Source: Atopobiaceae bacterium UBA7016 (GTDB lineage: Bacteria; Actinomycetota; Coriobacteriia; Coriobacteriales; Atopobiaceae). From it: a DNA stretch of 9,792 nucleotides. Below the pieces are notes generated by a model. The model was not told where the DNA came from and ran no database searches. It saw nothing but the letters and a program-made list of their open reading frames with translations. The position numbers were made by a program, and so were the translations under genes. The stretch covers positions 663 to 10,454 of the forward strand of contig DJXA01000008.1 in NCBI GenBank assembly GCA_002449555.1, given 5' to 3'. This document shows, piece by piece, positions 1 through 4,971 of this stretch (positions are counted from its first letter, which is position 1; every line of letters begins with the position of its first letter).

Positions 1-853
1 TGGTGTCGGTCATGCCGTAAGAGGCAGGGCCGGCGTGCATGTTGTCCGGGTGCAGCGTACGGCCGGTGCCGCCACCGGAAGCGACGGAGAAGTACTTCTT
101 GCCAGCCAGCGTGCGCTCCTTGAAGTAGGTGCCCGCAACCGGGTGCTGGAAGCGCGTCGGGTTGGTGGAGTTACCGGTAATGGAGATGTCAGCGTTCTCG
201 TGCCACATGATGGCAACGCCCTCGCGGACGTCGTCGGCGCCGTAGCAGTTAACGGCAGCGCGTGGGCCATCGGAATACGGAATCTTCTGGACAACCTCAA
301 GCTCGCCGGTGAAGTAGTCGAACTTGGTCTGGACATAGGTGAAGCCGTTGATGCGGGCGATGATCTGGGCGGCGTCCTTGCCGAGGCCGTTCAGGATAAC
401 GCGCAGCGGCTTCTTGCGGGCCTTGTTGGCGTTGTTGGCGATGCCAATGGCGCCCTCAGCGGCAGCGAAGGACTCGTGGCCAGCCAGGAACGCGAAGCAC
501 TCGGTGTCCTCACCAAGCAGCATGGCGCCCAGGTTGCCATGGCCCAGGCCAACCTTGCGGTCCTCGGCCACGGAGCCGGGGACGCAGAAGGCCTGCAGGC
601 CAATGCCGATGGCGGCAGCGGCGTCGGATGCGTTGGCGACGCCCTTCTTCACGGCAATGGCGCAGCCAAGGGTGTAAGCCCACTTGGCGTTCTCAAATGC
701 GATGGACTGGATGTCCTCAGTGATCTCGTAGGGGTTGAAGCCAAGATCGGTGCAGATCTTCAGGGCTTCCTCGAGGTCGGCGATGCCATACTCGGCGAGC
801 GTCTTGTTGATCTTGTCAATGCGGCGCTCGTAACCTTCGAACGAAACTGCCAT
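1..853 (-). CDS. GGGtGRT-family protein, iron-sulfur scaffold partner (C-terminus cut by window edge)
   Basis: Reading the minus strand from the ATG at 853 gives an open frame of 284 residues with no stop before the edge, so the C-terminus lies outside. The signature that names the family, GGGTGRT, is at residues 260-266, followed by LHPDNMHAGPASYG. The first residues are MAVSFEGYERRIDKINKTLA. Conserved-looking Gly-rich stretches include VGLGHGNLGAMLLGEDTE (about 101-117). No signal peptide or membrane segment is seen, so it is probably cytoplasmic. The start is supported by an AAGGGAGG ribosome site about 9 bases upstream. It lies 20 bases after the NifU-like scaffold gene on the same strand, so the two are almost certainly co-transcribed. 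The family is known to occur beside such scaffolds in anaerobes, but its biochemical role is not established; a role in Fe-S cluster metabolism is inferred from this pairing. The long plus-strand frame over the same bases is a codon-bias shadow. Confidence 0.93.
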   Translation of the reverse strand, partial: MAVSFEGYERRIDKINKTLAEYGIADLEEALKICTDLGFNPYEITEDIQSIAFENAKWAYTLGCAIAVKKGVANASDAAAAIGIGLQAFCVPGSVAEDRKVGLGHGNLGAMLLGEDTECFAFLAGHESFAAAEGAIGIANNANKARKKPLRVILNGLGKDAAQIIARINGFTYVQTKFDYFTGELEVVQKIPYSDGPRAAVNCYGADDVREGVAIMWHENADISITGNSTNPTRFQHPVAGTYFKERTLAGKKYFSVASGGGTGRTLHPDNMHAGPASYGMTDT

Positions 854-873
854 GTGTATACGCCTCCCTTTCT

Positions 874-1566
874 CTACTCAGCGCGCGGATCGATGACCTT
901 GGCGGGGTTGTCCCACTGACCATAGCGGCCCATGGCGCCGTCAACGGCGGCCTGCGGGTCGGTGCCCTTCTTGAGGGCGTCAGTGAACTTGCCGAGGTTG
1001 AGGAACTCAAAGCCGATGATCTCGTTGTTGTCGTTCAGGGCAAGACGGGTGATGTAGCCCTGGGCGAGCTCGAGATAACGGGCGCCCTTGAGAGCGGTGC
1101 CGTAGGTGGTGCCGACCATGGAACGGAGGCCCTTGCCGAGGTCGTCAAGGCCAGCGCCGATGGGCAGGCCGTCCTCGGAGAACGCGGTCTGGGTGCGGCC
1201 GTAGACGATCTGCAGGAAGAGCTCGCGCATAGCAACGTTGATGGCGTCGCACACGAGGTCGGTGTTGAGAGCCTCAAGAATGGTCTTCTTGGGAAGGATC
1301 TCGGCGGCCATGGCGGCAGAGTGGGTCATGCCCGAGCAACCGATGGTCTCGACGAGGGCCTCCTCAATGATGCCCTTCTTGACGTTGAGGCTCAGCTTGC
1401 AGGCACCCTGCTGGGGCGCGCACCAGCCGATACCATGCGTGTAGCCGGAGATGTCCTCAAGCTGCTTGGCCTGGACCCATGCACCCTCCTCGGGAATGGG
1501 CGCAGGCCCGTGGTATGCACCCTTGGTCACGGGGCACATACGCTCGACGTCTGCTGAGTACTGCAT
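874..1566 (-). CDS. Iron-sulfur cluster assembly scaffold protein (NifU-like N-terminal family)
   Basis: A 230-residue protein starting MQYSADVERMCPVTKGAYHG. It resembles the NifU/IscU scaffold family, on which Fe-S clusters are built before transfer to client proteins. Cysteines sit at residues 11, 49, 56, 77 and 106; those in GWCAPQQGACKL and in ETIGCSGMTHSAAMAAEIL are the likely cluster ligands. The C-terminal half (about 125-230) extends beyond a minimal IscU domain, as in the GGGtGRT-linked subfamily. No export signal is seen, so it is cytoplasmic. The frame could start 12 residues earlier (1602), but the ATG at 1566 has an excellent GGAGAGGAG ribosome site in the right place and is chosen. 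It is the first gene of a two-gene operon with the GGGtGRT gene 20 bases downstream. No cysteine desulfurase is visible in the window. The family call is by motif recognition; the assignment of individual ligands is inference. Confidence 0.9.
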   Translation of the reverse strand: MQYSADVERMCPVTKGAYHGPAPIPEEGAWVQAKQLEDISGYTHGIGWCAPQQGACKLSLNVKKGIIEEALVETIGCSGMTHSAAMAAEILPKKTILEALNTDLVCDAINVAMRELFLQIVYGRTQTAFSEDGLPIGAGLDDLGKGLRSMVGTTYGTALKGARYLELAQGYITRLALNDNNEIIGFEFLNLGKFTDALKKGTDPQAAVDGAMGRYGQWDNPAKVIDPRAE

Positions 1567-1642
1567 GTATTGCTCCTCTCCAAAAACTCGGCACACCGAC
1601 ATCTTGCCGGTGCGACTTTACGCAGCTCCACGCTGCGATTTC

Positions 1643-1658
1643 CCAAACGGACGTTTGG
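1643..1658. promoter_or_regulatory. Perfect 16-bp palindrome, possible operator upstream of the Fe-S operon
   Basis: CCAAACG-GA-CGTTTGG is a perfect inverted repeat with 7-bp arms and a 2-bp centre, in the spacer between the minus-strand Fe-S operon (start 1566) and the plus-strand phosphatase gene (start 1842). It is 77 bases upstream of the scaffold start. Such compact dyads usually bind a homodimeric repressor or activator; the 2-base gap is too tight for a good RNA hairpin. On the minus strand it overlaps a weak possible -35 (TTGGGA) with a distant TAAAGT. The regulator is not identifiable, and function is inference. Confidence 0.4.
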
Positions 1659-1760
1659 ATTCCGCTGCCTAGACGACGCGTTTGCGTATAAAAACATGCG
1701 CTTTGTGCAGCCTACGGCCACGGTTTCCCATAACTCCGACAAGTCTACTCCATGTGATGC

Positions 1761-1795
1761 CGCCCGAAGGGGGCTCGCCATTCGGCAATCGGGCG
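1761..1795. repeat. Inverted repeat upstream of the first phosphatase gene
   Basis: CGCCCGA (1761-1767) is matched perfectly by TCGGGCG (1789-1795) across a 21-base spacer. A nested alternative pairs CTCGCC (1774-1779) with GGCGAG (1792-1797). The right arm overlaps the spacer of the putative promoter of the downstream phosphatase gene. It could be a protein-binding dyad or a weak hairpin. There is no T-tract, so it is not a standard terminator. Confidence 0.3.
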
Positions 1796-1810
1796 AGTGG
1801 AGGATACAAT
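1781..1810 (+). promoter_or_regulatory. Putative sigma-70-type promoter of the first phosphatase gene
   Basis: The -10 candidate TACAAT (1805-1810) matches the consensus at five of six positions. A weak -35, TTCGGC (1781-1786), lies 18 bases upstream. The predicted start of transcription near 1817 would leave a leader of about 25 bases containing the GAGGAGGAG ribosome site before the ATG at 1842. The -35 is poor, so the call rests on the -10 and its spacing to the gene. Confidence 0.4.
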
Positions 1811-1841
1811 GTGCTGAGTCGACGCAAAATGAGGAGGAGAC

Positions 1842-2585
1842 ATGGCATATCCGTACGAGCTTGACTGGGTCCGTCTGCCACTCGAGGGGGCGCACAACGT
1901 TCGCGAGCTTGGTGGGTATCCCGTGGCCGGTGGAGGGCGGACGCGCTATCACCGGTTCCTGCGCTCTGACGGGCTCAGCGGCTTGACGCCGGCCGACGTC
2001 GAGTTTCTGCATGCGTATGGCGTGCGCCTGGTGCTTGACCTACGCGACCCCGACGAGGTGGAGATGAACCCCGACGTCTCGCTGGGTGACGACGTGGCGA
2101 TGGCCAACGTGCCGCTGCTTGACGTGGACATCTCGGACAAGGAGGCGCTGGAGAGGCGCTTTGCCGCCGAGACGCCTACCTACGAGTTCTTCTATGACAT
2201 GGTGCTCTCAAAGAAACCGCAGCTCGCACGGTGCTTCCGCCTGATTGCCGAAGCTCCTAAGGACTGCTGCGTGCTCTTCCACTGTGCCGTGGGCAAGGAT
2301 CGCACGGGCATTCTGGCCATGCTGCTGATGGCGCTCGCCGGTTGCGACAAGTGGGACTGCGTCGCAAACTACGTGCAGACGCGTGCGAACCTCATGCGCC
2401 ACGACTGGTATGTGGCCTACTGGGAGCGCAATGACCCGCGCGACCCGCTGAACGACTCGCCCGCGCACGCGATGGAGTTCACCTGGGACCAGGTGGAGGC
2501 GGCAGGTGGCGTCGAGGCCTTTCTGCGTGACTGCGGCGTGACGGATGACGAGCTGGCGGCGGTGCGGGACCATCTGCTTGCATAG
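1842..2585 (+). CDS. Tyrosine/lipid phosphatase of the Y_phosphatase3 (MptpB/LipA-like) family, paralogue 1
   Basis: A 247-residue protein. The N-terminal motif NVRELGGYPVAGG (19-31) with RYHRFLRSD (35-43) and VLDLRDPDE (64-72) is typical of this family, as is the catalytic P-loop HCAVGKDRTG (147-156). By family knowledge C148 is the nucleophile, R154 binds phosphate, and K152-D153 match the lysine and general-acid aspartate of MptpB and Listeria LipA, enzymes that remove phosphate from tyrosine, serine/threonine and phosphoinositides. The C-terminus is helical (about 215-247). No signal peptide or membrane helix is seen, so a cytoplasmic enzyme is expected, although relatives in pathogens are secreted without a classical signal. 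The ATG at 1842 has a strong GAGGAGGAG site. It is divergent from the Fe-S operon, and a second paralogue lies about 700 bases downstream. The substrate is unknown. Confidence 0.92.
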   Translation: MAYPYELDWVRLPLEGAHNVRELGGYPVAGGGRTRYHRFLRSDGLSGLTPADVEFLHAYGVRLVLDLRDPDEVEMNPDVSLGDDVAMANVPLLDVDISDKEALERRFAAETPTYEFFYDMVLSKKPQLARCFRLIAEAPKDCCVLFHCAVGKDRTGILAMLLMALAGCDKWDCVANYVQTRANLMRHDWYVAYWERNDPRDPLNDSPAHAMEFTWDQVEAAGGVEAFLRDCGVTDDELAAVRDHLLA

Positions 2586-2672
2586 GAGCCGAACGCGTCA
2601 TCGTATGCGCCGCTGAGGTGCCACTTGGCGCTTTGGCGCGATACCCTGCTGCGTTGTCGCTGGGGATTTGCT

Positions 2673-2678
2673 TAGAAT
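2673..2678 (+). promoter_or_regulatory. Possible -10 element of the small Arg-free protein gene
   Basis: TAGAAT (five of six consensus bases) lies 48 bases before the ATG at 2727 in the 141-base spacer after the first phosphatase. A TG lies just upstream, one base off the extended -10 register. No good -35 is present at 16-18 bases; TTGTCG (2654-2659) is too close at 13. The biased codon use of the gene suggests strong expression, so some promoter is expected here. The rest of the spacer shows only short GC-rich dyads. Confidence 0.3.
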
Positions 2679-2726
2679 GGGTGCGACATGGCTTTGTGCC
2701 AACGGCACCGTCAGAGAGGGGTCATC

Positions 2727-3209
2727 ATGGCCAACACCGATATCGCGACGACACTCGTCAAGTTCCTTGCAAGCAACCCGCAGCTCATCACGCAGTTCCT
2801 GAACCATCCCTACAGCACCACCCAGCAGGCAACCGGCTCCAACGTGCAGCTCTCCCAGACCGACATGAGCGAGGTCGTCACGGCTGCCGCCGCCATGTCC
2901 ACCGGCAACAACGTCGACTTCTCCAACCTCTCCAGCGTTGCCGCCCAGCTGCTCTCCCAGAACGGCAACAGCGTCCACCAGCTGACCAACGCCCTGTTTG
3001 GCACCGCGCAGCAGGCGCAGGCAACTCAGGCTGCAGGCGGTCAGTCTTCCGGCCTGAACCTGGGCACGTTGGTTAACCTCGCTGGCGCGCTGATGGGCGC
3101 TAGCAGCCCCAAGCCGCAGACGGGCGCGAGCCTCGTTGACCTCTCTGACGGCTTCGACGTCAAGGACGCCATCGGTCTGGCAAGCCTCTTCCTGGCCAAC
3201 AAGAAGTAA
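2727..3209 (+). CDS. Unrecognised 160-residue Ala/Gln/Ser/Asn-rich protein lacking Arg, Cys and Trp
   Basis: I do not recognise this protein. The frame opens at 2688, but the ATG at 2727 is preceded by AGAGAGGGG and starts a far more protein-like sequence (MANTDIATTLVKFLASNPQL). The 160 residues contain no Arg, Cys or Trp and a single Tyr (29). Residues 6-27 look like an amphipathic helix ending in NHPYS. About 31-110 is rich in Gln, Ser, Thr, Asn and Ala, and about 109-124 is a Gly/Ala/Leu helix (NLGTLVNLAGALMGAS). The end (135-160) is ASLVDLSDGFDVKDAIGLAS plus a short Lys-rich tail. There is no signal peptide or clear membrane span. Codons are strongly biased to aac, ctc, gtc, cag and ggc, unlike the flanking phosphatases, which suggests high expression. 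A strong terminator begins 21 bases after the stop. Position between two phosphatase paralogues suggests a linked role (partner, substrate or scaffold), but that is only inference. Confidence 0.8.
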   Translation: MANTDIATTLVKFLASNPQLITQFLNHPYSTTQQATGSNVQLSQTDMSEVVTAAAAMSTGNNVDFSNLSSVAAQLLSQNGNSVHQLTNALFGTAQQAQATQAAGGQSSGLNLGTLVNLAGALMGASSPKPQTGASLVDLSDGFDVKDAIGLASLFLANKK

Positions 3210-3229
3210 GAAATCCTTTCGTAAGTTGA

Positions 3230-3267
3230 GGCGGGGCTGGCTTCGGTCGGCCCCGCCTTCCTTATCT
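3230..3267 (+). terminator. Strong hairpin terminator with UUCG tetraloop
   Basis: A 12-pair stem (3230-3241 with 3246-3257; two G-T wobbles) closes on TTCG (3242-3245), the most stable RNA tetraloop, with a GC-rich base GGCGGGGC/GCCCCGCC. It is followed by the pyrimidine-rich tail TTCCTTATCT. It lies 21 bases after the stop of the 160-residue protein gene and ends just before the ribosome site of the second phosphatase. The tail is not a pure T-run, so some readthrough is plausible. Confidence 0.85.
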
Positions 3268-3284
3268 GAACGTTGGAGGTGGAC

Positions 3285-4103
3285 ATGGGCATCATCAGCT
3301 TCCTCAAGAAGTTCTTCTCCACGCCCGTGCGTTATCGCTCACGCCCGGACGGCCTGCGCATTTTGGATGTCCCCTCCGGTGAGAACGTGCGCGAGCTGGG
3401 CGGATATCAGGCGTTGGGTGGCATCACGCGGCGGCACCGCTACGTGCGCTCTGGCTCCACCGACTACCTGTATGACAGCGATGCACGCAAGCTCGAGAAC
3501 TATGGCGTGACGCACGTGCTCGATTTGCGCGGCAACTTCGAACGTCCGGCGCAGACGTGCCACTTTGCCCATCGCGCGGGTGTCCGCTGGGTCAACGTGC
3601 CGCTCTTTGGCTACGACATCTCCGATCCAAAGCTGCGTCACTCCTCCGAAGACGAGTTCGCCGACTACCTGGTGGAGAGCTACCTCACGATGCTCGCCAA
3701 CCACACCGCCATCAGGAACATCATTGAGTTTCTGGCCAACGTGCCAGAAGGGGAGTGCGCGCTCTTTCACTGTGCGGCAGGCATGGACCGCACGGGCATT
3801 ACGGCCATGCTGCTGCTTGGCGCGGTTGGCGTGGGCCGCACGCAGATCATCTGTGATTACGCCTATTCGTTTGGCAGCATCGCCGAGGTTGACCGTGCCG
3901 CTACCGATCCTGACTATGACGGCGAAGATACGTGGAACAGCATCCATTCGCGTATGAGCACCATGGCGACGGTGTACGACACGCTGGTAGCGGGTTATGG
4001 CACGGTGAGCGACTACCTGCTGGCGTGTGGCGTGCCGGCCGAGACGCTGCAGACGCTGCGCGAGCGCTTCGTGGAGCCGACGCCTGCGGAGGCAGACGCG
4101 TAG
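3285..4103 (+). CDS. Y_phosphatase3-family phosphatase, paralogue 2 (P-loop Lys replaced by Met)
   Basis: A 272-residue protein of the same family as paralogue 1. It shares NVRELGGYQALGG (34-46), RHRYVRSGS (50-58), VLDLRGNFE (78-86) and the P-loop HCAAGMDRTG (162-171), with nucleophile C163 and arginine R169. The position held by Lys in paralogue 1 and in MptpB/LipA is Met167; the adjacent Asp168 is kept. By family knowledge that lysine marks the HCxxGK signature of phosphoinositide-active enzymes, so a narrower or different specificity is inferred. It has an extra basic N-terminus (MGIISFLKKFFSTPVRYRSR) that could be an amphipathic membrane-touching helix. The frame can be opened at a TTG at 3273, but GGAGGTGG overlaps that site and places the ribosome at the ATG at 3285, which is chosen. 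No separate promoter is obvious between the terminator and this start. Its stop abuts the stop of the convergent PrsW gene. Confidence 0.9.
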   Translation: MGIISFLKKFFSTPVRYRSRPDGLRILDVPSGENVRELGGYQALGGITRRHRYVRSGSTDYLYDSDARKLENYGVTHVLDLRGNFERPAQTCHFAHRAGVRWVNVPLFGYDISDPKLRHSSEDEFADYLVESYLTMLANHTAIRNIIEFLANVPEGECALFHCAAGMDRTGITAMLLLGAVGVGRTQIICDYAYSFGSIAEVDRAATDPDYDGEDTWNSIHSRMSTMATVYDTLVAGYGTVSDYLLACGVPAETLQTLRERFVEPTPAEADA

Positions 4104-4808
4104 CTACTGCTCAGAGCCGCCCCAGAACGCCTCGTCGTGCGCTGCGGAGATGCGGGCGCGCTGAATGGCCAGCACAAACATGACGAGCGTGAAGACGAGG
4201 CCGCCTGCCGACATGGTGGGGTCGTCAAGCGAGAGGCACACGTCGTAGATGCCGTGGATGAGCATGGGCACGATAAGCGCGAGCGACAGGTAGAGCGACC
4301 TCATCTCGCCGTGGCCGAGGATGCCGTTGCGATGGGCGAGGCCATAGTAGTAACCCATGAACACACCGCAGACGCAGTGCAGGGGCACCGAGAGCAGGGC
4401 GCGCGTAACGGCGACGGTTATGCTGCCGGTCAGAAACACGTAGACGATGTTCTCGATGGTGGCAAAGCCCAGCGACGCCATGACGCCGTAGACGATGCCG
4501 TCAAAGGTGTAGTTGAACTCGGGCTCGTTGCGGATGGAGTTCAGCGCAAAGAACTTGCAGGTCTCCTCAACGAAGGGCACGAGCACGAGAAACATGGCGA
4601 TGCTTTGGGCGGTGGCAGAGATCTGTTCGGGGATGAACCCCTGGCCGACAGCCTCCAAGATGGCTGCGGGCGCGCAGCTGAGGCATCCCAGCAAGAAGAC
4701 CTTCCAAAGGAGCCGCGCGGGTTCGCGGTCGACCTTGTCGAGGTCAAGGATGCGTTTGCTGAGGATACCTGAGGGCAGGATGGCGGCCCATAGAAGCGCT
4801 CTAAACAT
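4104..4808 (-). CDS. PrsW-family intramembrane metalloprotease
   Basis: A 234-residue multi-pass membrane protein. The PrsW-family signatures are in order: PFVEETCKFFALN (78-90, with E81, E82 and K85), FDGIVYGVMASLGFATIEN (102-120, with E119), SVPLHCVCGVFMGYYYG (140-156, with H144) and HGIYD (185-189). These Glu and His residues are the expected metal ligands and catalytic residues. Hydrophobic segments lie near 3-16, 36-52, 69-82, 102-128, 130-156, 171-190 and 203-215. The C-terminus is polar. PrsW of Bacillus subtilis performs site-1 cleavage of the anti-sigma factor RsiW; no anti-sigma or sigma factor gene is in this window, so the substrate is unknown. The ATG at 4808 follows AGGGA at 6 bases. 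It is convergent with the second phosphatase (stops adjacent) and divergent from leuA. Confidence 0.9.
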   Translation of the reverse strand: MFRALLWAAILPSGILSKRILDLDKVDREPARLLWKVFLLGCLSCAPAAILEAVGQGFIPEQISATAQSIAMFLVLVPFVEETCKFFALNSIRNEPEFNYTFDGIVYGVMASLGFATIENIVYVFLTGSITVAVTRALLSVPLHCVCGVFMGYYYGLAHRNGILGHGEMRSLYLSLALIVPMLIHGIYDVCLSLDDPTMSAGGLVFTLVMFVLAIQRARISAAHDEAFWGGSEQ

Positions 4809-4884
4809 GTGAGGTCCCTACTGATGGAGGATAGACGTTGCACAGCGTAGCAGATTGTGGGCATTGTTTCGTTCTCGCAACCCT

Positions 4885-4926
4885 TTGAGCAGGTCAGGGG
4901 CGCATGTGCCATAGTGACATGCACAT
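4885..4926 (+). promoter_or_regulatory. Possible leuA promoter with overlapping dyad
   Basis: TTGAGC (4885-4890) and CATAGT (4910-4915) each match four of six consensus bases, but the spacing of 19 is long. The -10 candidate is enclosed by inverted repeats: ATGTGC (4904-4909) with GCACAT (4921-4926), and an alternative GCATGT (4902-4907) with ACATGC (4917-4922). A dyad around a -10 would suit repressor control. The 163-base PrsW-leuA spacer shows no T-box and no leucine-rich leader peptide. Confidence 0.25.
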
Positions 4927-4932
4927 TGACGA

Positions 4933-4952
4933 GGCGCCTAGACCACGGCGCC
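4933..4952 (+). promoter_or_regulatory. Leader hairpin just before the leuA ribosome site
   Basis: GGCGCC (4933-4938) and GGCGCC (4947-4952) can pair perfectly around an 8-base loop, TAGACCAC. The stem ends six bases before the leuA ribosome site GAGAGGA (4958-4964). A 6-pair all-GC stem next to the Shine-Dalgarno sequence could influence initiation. No competing pairing or terminator is evident, so regulation is speculative. Confidence 0.3.
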
Positions 4953-4971
4953 GACCTGAGAGGAATGCATT

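Noticed and set aside
35..919. Long plus-strand open frame (294 codons) opposite the GGGtGRT gene
   Set aside because: It is antisense to a clear family member and spans the gap between two minus-strand genes. Its translation is Val/Gly/Ala/Leu-rich without motifs, typical of shadows in GC-rich coding DNA.
1842..4103. Phage defence or toxin-antitoxin module formed by the phosphatase cluster
   Set aside because: No nuclease, toxin, antitoxin or defence-type domain is present; the phosphatases are complete members of a known family, and the small protein shows no toxin or antitoxin feature.
4809..4971. T-box or leucine leader-peptide attenuator upstream of leuA
   Set aside because: No T-box sequence, no run of leucine codons and no terminator/antiterminator pair is visible in the 163-base spacer.
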